DNA from: Anaerovorax odorimutans DSM 5092
Lineage (GTDB): Bacteria > Bacillota > Clostridia > Peptostreptococcales > Anaerovoracaceae
Assembly (NCBI RefSeq): GCF_000426305.1
Contig: NZ_AUFC01000015.1
Span: 1-64,000 of the forward strand
Length of the DNA: 64,000 nucleotides
Reading direction: 5' to 3'
In this document: piece after piece, positions 7,880 to 16,007 of the stretch
Layout: every line of letters starts with the position of its first letter
Position numbering within the stretch: the first letter of the stretch is position 1
Program-made: the position numbers and the translations under genes
Notes under the pieces: generated by a model
Databases searched by the model: none
Seen by the model: only the letters and a program-made list of their open reading frames with translations
What the model was told of the DNA's origin: nothing

Positions 7880-8077
7880 ATGGCTAAAATTAATGGTATA
7901 GTAATTGAGCTTTTACAGGGAACTACAATATTACAGTATCTTGACACTCATAAATTTAATTTGGACTATATAGCTGTTGAATGTAATGGAGATATTATTC
8001 CAAAATCGCAATACAATGAAAAAGTTATAGAGTCAGAAGATATTATTGAAATTGTTAATTTTGTAGGTGGTGGTTGA
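7880..8077 (+). CDS. thiS: Sulfur carrier protein ThiS
   Basis: ThiS is the ubiquitin-like carrier whose C-terminal thiocarboxylate donates sulfur to the thiazole ring of thiamine. The 65-residue protein has the expected length and fold pattern and ends in GGG, one more glycine than the usual Gly-Gly tail. ThiF would adenylate this end. It is the first gene of the thiazole operon. AAAGGGGGTG lies upstream of the ATG. The last codons (GGT GGT GGT) also look like the ribosome site of thiF, one base away. No TPP riboswitch is visible before it. Confidence 0.88.
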   Translation: MAKINGIVIELLQGTTILQYLDTHKFNLDYIAVECNGDIIPKSQYNEKVIESEDIIEIVNFVGGG

Positions 8078-8078
8078 T

Positions 8079-8888
8079 ATGAAGATCAAGTTAAATGGTA
8101 AATTAACAGAAACAGAATGTAATTCTGTTTATCAGTTATGTGATAGCTTGTTTAAAAAATTTGAAAATACAACAGTGATAATTAATAGCTTTCAATTAAA
8201 GTCTGACAGAAGCATAAAGGAAAATGATGAAATTTTTCTTATAGACAAAAATAAAATGCCTGAAAAAGAAGAACTTTCTGCTATGCTTTTTGCTAGACAT
8301 ACACCTAAAATACATGAAAAGATACAAAATTCAAGAGTTGCTGTTGCAGGTCTTGGAGGTCTTGGTTCACATATTGCCGTCTCCCTTGCTAGGACGGGAG
8401 TTGGGATACTTCATCTTATAGATTTTGATGTGGTGGAACCTAGCAATTTAAACCGTCAGCAATATATGATAAATCATTTGGGAATGTATAAAACTGATGC
8501 GTTAAAGGAAGAAATATTACAAATTAATCCATTTGTAAAAATAATTACTCATAATGTACAAGTAAATAAAAGTAATATTTATGAGCTTTTTAAAGAAGAT
8601 TTTATTATATGTGAAGCTTTTGATGACCCTAAAGCAAAGGCAACACTTGTAAATGGGATTCTTACTCAGTTTACAAACAAAAAAATTGTAGCTTCTTCAG
8701 GTATGGCAGGTTTTGACAGTTCAAATTCTATAATTACGAAAAAAATAAATGGAAATTTTTATATTTGCGGAGATGGAAAAACAGAAGCAAAAGAAGGAAG
8801 GGGCCTTATGGCACCAAGGGTATCCATTTGTGCAGGGCATCAGGCAAATATGATATTAAGACTTATTTTGGGATACGATAATATATAA
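8079..8888 (+). CDS. thiF: ThiS adenylyltransferase ThiF with N-terminal ThiS-like domain
   Basis: This 269-residue E1-like enzyme activates the ThiS C-terminus with ATP. Residues 1-60 form a ubiquitin-like domain, as in the ThiF form common in Clostridia. The Rossmann ATP site follows (VAVAGLGGLGSHIA), then the FDVVEPSNLNRQQY motif with its Arg/Gln contacts. It is shorter than E. coli ThiF and I see no paired zinc CXXC motifs. An in-frame GTG at 8067 exists, but ATG 8079 starts one base after the thiS stop and fits MKIKLNGK of the ubiquitin-like strand. It is translationally coupled to thiS. Confidence 0.85.
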   Translation: MKIKLNGKLTETECNSVYQLCDSLFKKFENTTVIINSFQLKSDRSIKENDEIFLIDKNKMPEKEELSAMLFARHTPKIHEKIQNSRVAVAGLGGLGSHIAVSLARTGVGILHLIDFDVVEPSNLNRQQYMINHLGMYKTDALKEEILQINPFVKIITHNVQVNKSNIYELFKEDFIICEAFDDPKAKATLVNGILTQFTNKKIVASSGMAGFDSSNSIITKKINGNFYICGDGKTEAKEGRGLMAPRVSICAGHQANMILRLILGYDNI

Positions 8889-8908
8889 ATTTTTAAGGAG
8901 AAAATATA

Positions 8909-9685
8909 ATGAATAATGACAAAGATAAACTTATAATAGGTGGACATGAATTTAAATCACGTTTTATTCTTGGATCAGGGAAATACTCGCTGGATTTAAT
9001 TAAAGCCGCTATTGAAAATGCCGGTGCTGAAATGATTACACTAGCCTTAAGACGTGCAGCAGGAGGAAAGGTAGCAAATATTTTGGATTACATACCTAAA
9101 AATATAACCCTGCTTCCAAATACCTCAGGTGCCCGTAATTCAGAAGAGGCTGTTAGAATAGCACGTATTTCAAGAGAGCTTGGATGTGGAGACTTTGTTA
9201 AGATTGAAATAATAAGAGATACAAAATATCTTCTTCCTGATAATGAACAGACAATTAAAGCCACAGAAATACTTGCAAAAGAAGGATTTGTTGTAATGCC
9301 TTATATGTATCCTGATCTCAATGTTGCCCGTGATTTAAAAAATGCAGGAGCTGCTGCTATAATGCCTCTTGGAGCGCCTATTGGAACTAACAAGGGACTT
9401 TGCACAAAAGAATTTATTAAAATTATTATTGATGAAGTAGATTTACCTGTTATCGTAGATGCAGGAATAGGAAGACCTTCACAAGCTTGTGAAGCTATGG
9501 AAATGGGTGCCGCAGCAGTTATGGCAAATACTGCTATAGCTACAGCAGGAAATGTTCCTAAAATGGCTGAAGCTTTTAAGAAAGCCATAGAATCAGGGCG
9601 AACTGCATACTTATCAGGTCTTGGAAGAATTCTTAACGAGGGTAGTGCAGCATCATCTCCTATTACAGGATTTTTACGTGATTAA
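8909..9685 (+). CDS. thiG: Thiazole synthase ThiG
   Basis: ThiG condenses 1-deoxyxylulose 5-phosphate, dehydroglycine and ThiS-thiocarboxylate into the thiazole phosphate precursor. The 258-residue TIM barrel has the family N-terminus [13 protein letters not shown] and TLALRR, where most members have VAIRR or VALRR. It also has [34 protein letters not shown], and [14 protein letters not shown]. The Schiff-base lysine is expected within FVKIEII (about residue 95). Length and motifs match complete ThiG. It is preceded by AAGGAG and sits 20 bases after thiF. ThiH, its glycine-imine supplier, follows at once. Confidence 0.93.
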   Translation: MNNDKDKLIIGGHEFKSRFILGSGKYSLDLIKAAIENAGAEMITLALRRAAGGKVANILDYIPKNITLLPNTSGARNSEEAVRIARISRELGCGDFVKIEIIRDTKYLLPDNEQTIKATEILAKEGFVVMPYMYPDLNVARDLKNAGAAAIMPLGAPIGTNKGLCTKEFIKIIIDEVDLPVIVDAGIGRPSQACEAMEMGAAAVMANTAIATAGNVPKMAEAFKKAIESGRTAYLSGLGRILNEGSAASSPITGFLRD

Positions 9686-9697
9686 GGAGGAATTATA

Positions 9698-10858
9698 ATG
9701 GAAGAAAAAATTGATCATATGACGTATCTTTCAGATATGGAAATCATACAATCTGAAATTATGGATAATGTCATAAATTGCAGAGATAATTATGATGAAA
9801 ATAAATATACTGATGCAGATGTAAAATATGCATTGCAAAAAGATGTACTAGCTTCTGAAGATTTTGCAGCTTTACTTTCACCTGTAGCATTGAATTATCT
9901 TGAAGAAATAGCTAAGCGTGCTAAAGCTGAAACAAATAAACATTTTGGAAATTCAATTAGTATGTTTACACCACTTTATATTTCAAATTACTGTGAAAAT
10001 TATTGTGTATACTGTGGTTTCAACTGTAAAAATAAAATTAGCCGTTCTTGTTTAAATGCTGAAGAAATTGAAAATGAAATGAAAGCCATAGCGAAAACGG
10101 GCTTGCAGGAAATATTAATTCTAACGGGTGAAAGCCGTCATAAATCTGATGTTAAATATATAGGAGAAGCTTGTAAAATTGCACGGAAATATTTTAAAGT
10201 CGTAGGAATTGAAGTGTATCCTATGAACACTGATGAATATGCATATCTTCATCAGTGCGGAGTTGACTATGTTACGGTATTCCAGGAGACGTATAATTCG
10301 GAGAAATATGAGACATTACACCTAAAAGGGCACAAAAGGATTTTTCCTTATCGTTTTAATACTCAAGAGAGAGCACTTATGGGTGGTATGCGAGGTGTAG
10401 GTCTTGCAGCACTTTTGGGACTTGATGATTTTAGAAAGGACGCATTTGCAACAGGCATGCATGGTTATCTTCTACAAAAAAAATATCCTCACGCAGAAAT
10501 ATCTTTTTCCTGTCCACGTTTGCGCCCTATTATAAATAATGAGAGAATTAATCCAAGAGATGTACATGAACGTCAGCTTTTACAGGTTATTTGTGCTTAC
10601 AGAATTTTTATGCCTTTTGCAAGTATTACGATTTCCACCCGTGAACGAGAGGGTTTTAGAAATAATATTATAAAAATTGCAGCAACAAAGATATCCGCCG
10701 GTGTAAAAGTAGACATAGGCAGTCATAATGTAGAAAACAATAAAGTAAAAGGTGATGGACAGTTTGAGATCTCTGATGGGAGAGGTGTTGATGAAGTATA
10801 TAATGCAATTCTTAAAAGTGGTCTTCAACCGGTTATGAGTGATTATATTTATGTATAA
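9698..10858 (+). CDS. thiH: Tyrosine lyase ThiH (radical SAM)
   Basis: ThiH splits tyrosine to dehydroglycine and p-cresol using S-adenosylmethionine and a [4Fe-4S] cluster. The cluster motif CX3CX2C appears as CENYCVYCGF (about residues 98-107), within the typical YISNYCENYCVYCGFNCKN region. ILILTGESRH and VDYVTVFQETY follow, together with the C-terminal BATS region (SFSCPRLRP, FASITISTRE). The length of 386 residues suits the family. Use of ThiH rather than the oxygen-dependent ThiO fits an anaerobe. AAGGAGG precedes the ATG, and its end overlaps tenI by eight bases. Confidence 0.93.
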   Translation: MEEKIDHMTYLSDMEIIQSEIMDNVINCRDNYDENKYTDADVKYALQKDVLASEDFAALLSPVALNYLEEIAKRAKAETNKHFGNSISMFTPLYISNYCENYCVYCGFNCKNKISRSCLNAEEIENEMKAIAKTGLQEILILTGESRHKSDVKYIGEACKIARKYFKVVGIEVYPMNTDEYAYLHQCGVDYVTVFQETYNSEKYETLHLKGHKRIFPYRFNTQERALMGGMRGVGLAALLGLDDFRKDAFATGMHGYLLQKKYPHAEISFSCPRLRPIINNERINPRDVHERQLLQVICAYRIFMPFASITISTREREGFRNNIIKIAATKISAGVKVDIGSHNVENNKVKGDGQFEISDGRGVDEVYNAILKSGLQPVMSDYIYV

Positions 10859-11453
10859 AGAAGTAATCTGTGTAACAAATCGTAAATTATGCAGGGGCGA
10901 TTTTTTTAAGCAAATCGAAATGGTTGCATCATCAGGTGTAGATAAAATAGTTTTAAGAGAGAAAGATTTATCAGAGAGAGAATATTTTATTGTTGCTGAA
11001 AAAGTTATCCATATTTGTCAAAAGAATAATACAGAATGTATTCTTCATTCTTTTATCAATGTTGCAGAGAAACTAAATCATAAAAAGATACATTTGCCGC
11101 TGCATATTTTGATAAACAATCATAATATTATTAAAAATTATGAAGTTATAGGTACATCAATTCATAATATAAAAGAAGCTGAAAAAGCAGAAAAATATAG
11201 CACTGAATATATTATAGCCGGACATATTTTTGAAACAGATTGTAAAAAGGATTTACCTCCCAGAGGTTTAGAATTTTTATCTTCGATATGCAAATTTTCA
11301 AATATTCCCGTTTATGCTATCGGTGGTATTAATGCAGATAATGCATATTTGACATTTGAAAAAGGTGTTTTTGGAGTTTGTCTTATGTCACAATTTATGG
11401 AAACCAATAATCCGTATGATATTGTACAAAAAATAAAAAATATTAAAACTTAA
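10851..11453 (+). CDS. tenI: Thiazole tautomerase TenI-like protein
   Basis: This 200-residue TIM barrel belongs to the ThiE/TenI family and looks more like TenI. It has GHIFETDCKKD followed by RGLEF, close to the Bacillus TenI segment containing its key histidine. It also has IGTSIHNIKEA and YAIGGINADN. It lacks the DVHLGQ-type pyrophosphate and pyrimidine site of true ThiE. TenI aromatises the ThiG product to the carboxythiazole phosphate, completing this branch. ATG 10851 overlaps the thiH stop; an in-frame GTG at 10839 has no better ribosome site. ThiE-type coupling activity cannot be fully excluded. Confidence 0.78.
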   Translation: MYKEVICVTNRKLCRGDFFKQIEMVASSGVDKIVLREKDLSEREYFIVAEKVIHICQKNNTECILHSFINVAEKLNHKKIHLPLHILINNHNIIKNYEVIGTSIHNIKEAEKAEKYSTEYIIAGHIFETDCKKDLPPRGLEFLSSICKFSNIPVYAIGGINADNAYLTFEKGVFGVCLMSQFMETNNPYDIVQKIKNIKT

Positions 11454-11471
11454 AAAAGAAAATACAGACTA

Positions 11472-11507
11472 TAGGAATATCCTACATTAATTTTGTGGCT
11501 ATTCCTA
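11472..11507 (+). terminator. Terminator after thiazole operon
   Basis: TAGGAATA (11472-11479) pairs with TATTCCTA (11500-11507), followed by an AT-rich ATTTTTA tail, just after tenI. Confidence 0.5.
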
Positions 11508-11546
11508 ATTTTTAATATAAAGGATTACATCTAATCAATTAAATAC

Positions 11547-11588
11547 TTGACAAAAAATTATAAGACGCATATAATGAACGATAGTTCA
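11547..11588 (+). promoter_or_regulatory. Consensus promoter with TetR operator
   Basis: TTGACA (11547-11552) and TATAAT (11570-11575) are exactly 17 bp apart. The palindrome TGAACGATAGTTCA (11575-11588) overlaps the -10 and start site and matches the longer palindrome at 12224, so the TetR protein probably represses itself here. Confidence 0.75.
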
Positions 11589-11608
11589 ATATTATAAAGA
11601 GGGTTACT

Positions 11609-12193
11609 ATGAGTCAAGTATTAAAAGAAGATATTAAAGAAAAAATAATATTAAGTGCTAAAGAAGAATTTTATAAAAGAGATTATAATTCTGCAAAGCT
11701 TAGAGATATTGCTAAAAATGCAGATATATCTTTAGGTTTAATATACAGTTATTTTAAAAATAAGGAAGAATTATTTAATGCAATTTTATCGCCTGTATTT
11801 CTAAAAATGAAAATATTATTAAATAAAAGTCGAGAAGAAAATGATATTTCGTTTAATGATTTTATAGATGAAGAATTAAAAATGTTATTATATTTATTAA
11901 AAAATTATAGAGAAGAATTAGTTATACTGATAGATAAAAGCAATGGTACAAAATATGAAAAAGCAAAAGAAGAAATTATAAATATGACACAAAATCATAT
12001 AAAGAAACAATTAGAGGGAAAAAAAGAAAAAAGAATAGATGAAATGGATGATTTATTCTATCATATTTTAGCGAGCAATTTTATGGAAGGGATATTTGAA
12101 ATCGCGAGACATTATAAAAATGATGATTGGTCAGTAAAGATTATGAATTTATTATATAAACAATATTTTTATGGAACAACTAGTTTTATTTGA
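11609..12193 (+). CDS. TetR/AcrR-family transcriptional regulator
   Basis: This 194-residue protein starts with a TetR DNA-binding domain. KEKIILSAKEEFYKRDYNSA leads into LRDIAKNADISLGLIYSYFKNKEELF, the hallmark helix-turn-helix (about residues 10-58). The remaining helices form the variable ligand-binding domain and contain no obvious family signature. GAGGG precedes the ATG. It is followed by a MATE exporter gene, and near-identical palindromes lie in front of both genes. This supports a local efflux switch in which an exported or toxic compound relieves repression. Confidence 0.88.
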   Translation: MSQVLKEDIKEKIILSAKEEFYKRDYNSAKLRDIAKNADISLGLIYSYFKNKEELFNAILSPVFLKMKILLNKSREENDISFNDFIDEELKMLLYLLKNYREELVILIDKSNGTKYEKAKEEIINMTQNHIKKQLEGKKEKRIDEMDDLFYHILASNFMEGIFEIARHYKNDDWSVKIMNLLYKQYFYGTTSFI

Positions 12194-12204
12194 CTAGTTT
12201 TTTT
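12178..12204 (+). terminator. Terminator overlapping the end of the TetR gene
   Basis: AACTAG (12178-12183) pairs with CTAGTT (12194-12199), followed by a T-run to 12204. The short stem overlaps the last codons of the regulator. Confidence 0.45.
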
Positions 12205-12223
12205 AATAATATTTTTTTTAAAC

Positions 12224-12247
12224 AAAATTGAACAATAGTTCAATTTT
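12224..12247. promoter_or_regulatory. TetR operator upstream of MATE gene
   Basis: Perfect 10-bp arms, AAAATTGAAC and GTTCAATTTT, flank AATA. The core matches TGAACGATAGTTCA at the regulator's own promoter. A GGAGG followed by a seven-codon TTG frame (MKIFNKL) lies just downstream (12268 onward) and may be a short leader peptide or a remnant. Confidence 0.72.
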
Positions 12248-12367
12248 AAAAAGGAGGAATTATTTAATTGAAAATTTTTAACAAATTATAGTTTTTAATG
12301 ATAATAAAAAATAAAGATTTAGAAAATCCACTTGAAAGTTAAATTAAATAGATGAGGAGAGATATAT

Positions 12368-13723
12368 ATGGACGATAAAATTAAAATTATGAGTGAAGAA
12401 AAAATATCAAAGGCTTTATTGAAATTTGGTATACCTGCTATTATTGGAATGGTAATAACAGCAATATATAATTTTGTAGATAGTATTTTCGTTGGCGGTT
12501 TAGGAACGAGTGCTATGGGTGCTGCTTCTGTAGCCTTTCCCATATTGATGATGATTGCGGGACTTGGCTTAACTATGGGAAATGGGGCAGCATCATATAT
12601 TTCGAGACTTTTAGGAGAGGGCAATTTAGAAAAGGCAAACAATACAGCTTCAATATCAGTAGTGGGAACTTTGATTTTAGGGATATTGGTTATTATTCCA
12701 TCATTATATTTTATAGATCCACTTTTAAGAGCTCTTGGAGCAACAGAGACTATAATGCCTTATGCTAAGGCATATTCGATAATCTTTATATCAGGATCTA
12801 TATTCAATATTATAAATATTACAATGGTAAATATTTTAAGAGCTGAAGGTTCAGCTGCTTTTAGTATGTACTCACTTCTTATAGGTGCAGGATTAAATAT
12901 AGTTTTAGACCCTATTTTTATATATGGTTTTGAATTTGGAATAAGAGGTGCGGCAATAGCTACAGTTATATCACAAATCGTAACAACGACTATTATTATT
13001 ATATATTTTTCGAGTAAAAACAGTATTGTTAAAATTTCGTTTTTACATGTTAATTTCTCAAAAGAAATTTTATTTGAAGTATTAAAAATAGGTATTCCAA
13101 ATCTTATTTTTCAAATACTTTCTAGTGTGTCTATGAGTTTAATTAATTCAGGTGCTGCTTCTTATGGAGATGCGGAAGTTGCTGCTATGGGAATTGTAAA
13201 TAGAACTTTTGCAATAGGCAGTTATGTTATTTTTGGATTTTCAAAAGGATTCCAGCCAATTGCAGGATATAATTATGGCGCTAAAAACTATATTAGGCTA
13301 AAAGAGTCTGTATCTATTTCACTTAAATGGAGCACCATTTTTTGTTTAGTTGTAGCAGCTTCTCAAATTGTATTCGCAAAACCGATTATAGATATTTTTA
13401 GTAATGATTCAAGAGTACTTGATATAGGCGCAAGAGCTTTAACAGCTTATAGTATTATGTTTCCTACTTTTGGAATTCAAATGATATATATGGCATTATT
13501 CTTATCGTTGGGAAAGGCAAGAGAAGGTACTTTATTAAGTCTTGGTAGGCAAGGTATATTTTTAATACCTATCATTCTTATATTACCAAGTATAATAGGT
13601 TTAGATGGAATATTATTTGCTCAAGCAATAGCAGACTTGTTGTCAACAATTGTAACATTGGTTTTAGGAATAAAAATCAATAGAGAATTAAATAATATGG
13701 AAGAAGAAGCTAAAGTAGTATAA
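12368..13723 (+). CDS. MATE-family efflux transporter (MepA-like)
   Basis: This 451-residue membrane protein has the 12-helix MATE layout in two similar halves. The first half opens with KALLKFGIPAIIGMVITAIYN and FVGGLGTSAMGAASVAFP. The second opens with VLKIGIPNLIFQILSSV and includes GFSKGFQPIAGYNYGAKN, a conserved MATE loop. MATE pumps export drugs or cations in exchange for Na+ or H+. Length and the MepA-type start suggest a multidrug exporter. It is preceded by GAGGAGAG and lies 174 bases after the TetR gene, with the shared operator between. The substrate is unknown. Confidence 0.9.
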   Translation: MDDKIKIMSEEKISKALLKFGIPAIIGMVITAIYNFVDSIFVGGLGTSAMGAASVAFPILMMIAGLGLTMGNGAASYISRLLGEGNLEKANNTASISVVGTLILGILVIIPSLYFIDPLLRALGATETIMPYAKAYSIIFISGSIFNIINITMVNILRAEGSAAFSMYSLLIGAGLNIVLDPIFIYGFEFGIRGAAIATVISQIVTTTIIIIYFSSKNSIVKISFLHVNFSKEILFEVLKIGIPNLIFQILSSVSMSLINSGAASYGDAEVAAMGIVNRTFAIGSYVIFGFSKGFQPIAGYNYGAKNYIRLKESVSISLKWSTIFCLVVAASQIVFAKPIIDIFSNDSRVLDIGARALTAYSIMFPTFGIQMIYMALFLSLGKAREGTLLSLGRQGIFLIPIILILPSIIGLDGILFAQAIADLLSTIVTLVLGIKINRELNNMEEEAKVV

Positions 13724-14020
13724 AAATTAAAATATTAAATAATAAAAAGTATTAAATTTTAATATAGCCGTATATAATTTTTTCTCGATTAAGGATCATA
13801 CGTCTATTTGTTTGTTTTTTATTGAATCTTTTGTGCTTACTACTTTCTTGTTTATTAGTTATATGACTGCTAGTTCTGAGTTCTGCCTACTGGTAAAAAC
13901 CTAATGTTTAATTGAAAAAAATTGAAATACGCAATATATGACTTTACAGTTAATTACAAATGTGACATTATTAATAGTAACAAATAACAAATACAATTAA
14001 TTAAGGAAAAGGAGATTAAA
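13724..14020. other. Intergenic, no gene
   Basis: AT-rich sequence between the MATE gene and the YbjQ-like gene. I see no coding frame or strong hairpin. AAGGAG at 14008-14013 is the ribosome site of the next gene. Confidence 0.5.
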
Positions 14021-14341
14021 ATGATTATTACTACAACACCCAAAATAGAAGGAAAAGAAATAGAAGAATATAAGGGAATCGTTTTCGGTGAAGTTATTTC
14101 AGGGGTAGATTTTGTTAAGGATATGGTTGCAGGCTTATCAAATTTCTTTGGAGGAAGGTCCAATACTTATGAATCTGAATTAATAAACGCAAGAGAGGGC
14201 GCTTTAAGAGAAATGGAAAAACGTGCTGTGGCACTTGGCGCTAATGCTGTAGTTGGTGTTGATGTTGACTACGAAGTTTTAGGTTCTAATAATGGTATGC
14301 TAATGGTTACAGTGTCGGGTACAGCAGTGATTTGCTCTTAG
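14021..14341 (+). CDS. YbjQ/UPF0145 family protein
   Basis: This 106-residue protein matches the UPF0145/YbjQ family. It begins [20 protein letters not shown], then [29 protein letters not shown], and [22 protein letters not shown], the most conserved segment. It ends with [11 protein letters not shown]. Members are small, probably oligomeric cytoplasmic proteins of unknown role, sometimes described as heavy-metal-binding. No metal motif is evident here. GGAGA precedes the ATG. The gene stands alone and ends in a strong terminator. Confidence 0.88.
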   Translation: MIITTTPKIEGKEIEEYKGIVFGEVISGVDFVKDMVAGLSNFFGGRSNTYESELINAREGALREMEKRAVALGANAVVGVDVDYEVLGSNNGMLMVTVSGTAVICS

Positions 14342-14378
14342 TATAAATTTAGAATTTTAAATCAGTATATTTAAAAAA

Positions 14379-14410
14379 GGATGTAAAGTTAGCTTTACAT
14401 CCTTTTTTTT
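14379..14410 (+). terminator. Strong terminator sharing a core with the next palindrome
   Basis: GGATGTAAAG (14379-14388) pairs with CTTTACATCC (14393-14402), with a TTAG loop and eight Ts after it. The centre ATGTAAAGTTAGCTTTACAT differs by one base from the centre of the palindrome at 14415-14454. Confidence 0.8.
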
Positions 14411-14414
14411 ATGT

Positions 14415-14454
14415 GTTATTATTCATGTAAAGTTAACTTTACATGAATAATAAC
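14415..14454. promoter_or_regulatory. Perfect 40-bp palindrome upstream of XRE gene
   Basis: The 20-bp arm GTTATTATTCATGTAAAGTT is followed directly by its exact reverse complement. It lies 62 bp before the XRE regulator's TTG start. The core ATGTAAAGTTAACTTTACAT is a plausible operator for that regulator. Confidence 0.72.
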
Positions 14455-14515
14455 AGAATTGTATTGCTTAAAACAATAATAAGGAATAGGTTCTTAGTAA
14501 ATGGAGGAATCTAGT

Positions 14516-14713
14516 TTGAAAAACAAATTAGAAGAATTAAGAAAAAATTATGGAATTACTCAAGAAGAGCTCGCAGAAAAGATGGAGGTTTCAAGGCAAA
14601 CTATAATTTCTATTGAGAAGGAGAGATATAATCCATCTCTTATACTAGCTTTTAAATTAGCCGCTATGTTTCGAGTTCCTGTTGAAGAAATTTTTATCTA
14701 TGAGGAGGAATAA
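14516..14713 (+). CDS. XRE-family regulator (YozG-like)
   Basis: This is a 65-residue one-domain regulator: KNKLEELRKNYGITQEELAE, then MEVSRQTIISIEKERYNPS, then FRVPVEEIFIYEEE. Such mini-XRE proteins usually repress themselves and a membrane-protein partner. An ATG at 14501 would add five residues, but the GGAGG at 14503-14507 lies inside that extension at ideal distance from TTG 14516, which I take as the start. It is followed after two bases by a DUF2178-like membrane protein and sits downstream of the 40-bp palindrome. The pair is very likely an operon. Confidence 0.85.
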   Translation: MKNKLEELRKNYGITQEELAEKMEVSRQTIISIEKERYNPSLILAFKLAAMFRVPVEEIFIYEEE

Positions 14714-14715
14714 TT

Positions 14716-15147
14716 ATGAATAAAAAAAGCGTTGGATTAACAGGTTCTATATTAGGTTGCTTAATTGGATTATTAATGTTAATTTTAGGATTATATATGG
14801 AGAAATATATGAATACACCGGATTTGTTAGGAGCTGTTATTGGAGCATTAGGAATTATATTATTACAACTTTCTGTAACTAATACATCAGAGGTATTATT
14901 AAAATCAAAATACCCGGAGGTAAATGAAAAAAAGAATAGAGAAATGAGAGATGAAAGGAATATGATAATTAGACAAAAAGCCGCAGAAAAAACTAATTAT
15001 GCAATGTTACTTGTATATTCCTTTATTATATTCACTCTTTTGATTATGGATGTTGAATTATACATTATGTTATTGATGGCAGCTGCAATGGCAGCTCATG
15101 GAGGCTTATCTATATTTTTCTATAACTATTATGAAAAAAAGATGTAA
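14716..15147 (+). CDS. DUF2178-like membrane protein
   Basis: This 143-residue protein has four predicted membrane helices in two pairs (about residues 8-27, 36-56, 94-111 and 114-134). The cytoplasmic loop between the pairs contains REMRDERNMIIRQKAAEKT, the conserved RDER motif of DUF2178-type proteins that are paired with mini-XRE regulators in many Firmicutes. Its biochemical role is unknown. It is co-transcribed with the regulator two bases upstream, and the regulator's stop is next to this gene's ribosome site (GAGGAGG). Confidence 0.72.
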   Translation: MNKKSVGLTGSILGCLIGLLMLILGLYMEKYMNTPDLLGAVIGALGIILLQLSVTNTSEVLLKSKYPEVNEKKNREMRDERNMIIRQKAAEKTNYAMLLVYSFIIFTLLIMDVELYIMLLMAAAMAAHGGLSIFFYNYYEKKM

Positions 15148-15196
15148 GCAAATAGATGAAAGTGTGTTTAATATAAAAAGAATTTGTAATAATTTG

Positions 15197-15269
15197 TTAA
15201 GAATTATATTAATAAATTATTAAGAATTGTAATGTATTATCTTACTTGTAAAGTGATAACTTTAGTAAG
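15197..15269 (+). promoter_or_regulatory. Direct and inverted repeats upstream of two-component genes
   Basis: TTAAGAATT occurs twice in the same direction (15197-15205 and 15220-15228), 23 bp apart, as expected for an OmpR/PhoB-type regulator binding on one face of DNA. An inverted repeat (TAAAGT/ACTTTA within CTTAC/GTAAG arms) follows at 15241-15269, just upstream of a TATAAA-like -10. Autoregulation is inferred. Confidence 0.5.
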
Positions 15270-15320
15270 TGTATTATAAAAGCAAGGGAGGGTAGCATTA
15301 TATGGAAGGAGATTTACTTT

Positions 15321-16007
15321 ATGAATATCTTAGTATGCGATGATGATAAAGAAATTGTTGATGCAATAGAAGTATACTTAAAAAATGAAGGGTATGACAT
15401 ATATAAGGCATATGACGGAATTCAGGCTCTTGATGTTTTGAAAAAAGAAAATATACATTTAATATTGATAGATATTATGATGCCTAATTTAGATGGAATG
15501 AGGACTACTATGAAAATTCGTGAAGATAAAAACATTCCAATTATAATTCTTTCTGCAAAATCTGAAGACTACGATAAAATTACAGGTCTTAATGTTGGTG
15601 CAGATGATTATATTACAAAGCCTTTTAATCCGCTGGAACTGATTGCAAGAGTTAAATCGCAGCTGAGAAGATATGTTAATCTTGGGAGTTTAGAGAAAAA
15701 AACAGGGGTTTTCAGAACAGGGGGACTTGAGGTAGATGACGAAGCTAAAACCATAACTTTAGATGGTGAGCAAGTAGTTGTCACACCAATTGAGTACGGA
15801 ATTTTAAAATTATTAACAGAAAACGTAGGCAAAGTGTTTTCTATGGATCAAATATATGAAGCGGTTTGGAATGAACCTTCGTATAATCCTGAAAATACTG
15901 TTGCTGTTCATGTAAGAAGGATTAGGGAAAAGATTGAAATCAACCCAAAGGATCCTAGATATTTAAAGGTGGTATGGGGAATTGGATATAAAATTGAAAA
16001 AATTTAA
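15321..16007 (+). CDS. OmpR/PhoB-family response regulator (VanR-like)
   Basis: This 228-residue protein has a receiver domain (about 1-115) with acidic pocket DDD near residue 8, phosphoacceptor Asp51 in LIDIMMP, and Lys in ADDYITKPFNPLEL. A C-terminal winged helix follows (VVTPIEYGILKLLTENVGKVF through AVHVRRIREKIE, ending VWGIGYKIEK). It is the DNA-binding partner of the adjacent histidine kinase. The receiver and effector sequences resemble the VanR/envelope-stress group. A ribosome site (GGAGA) precedes the ATG. The gene overlaps the kinase frame, so the two are translated together. Confidence 0.92.
   Translation: MNILVCDDDKEIVDAIEVYLKNEGYDIYKAYDGIQALDVLKKENIHLILIDIMMPNLDGMRTTMKIREDKNIPIIILSAKSEDYDKITGLNVGADDYITKPFNPLELIARVKSQLRRYVNLGSLEKKTGVFRTGGLEVDDEAKTITLDGEQVVVTPIEYGILKLLTENVGKVFSMDQIYEAVWNEPSYNPENTVAVHVRRIREKIEINPKDPRYLKVVWGIGYKIEKI

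Noticed and set aside
10851-11453. ThiE thiamine-phosphate synthase
   Set aside because: GHIFETDCKK and the absence of the HLGQxD motif favour TenI.
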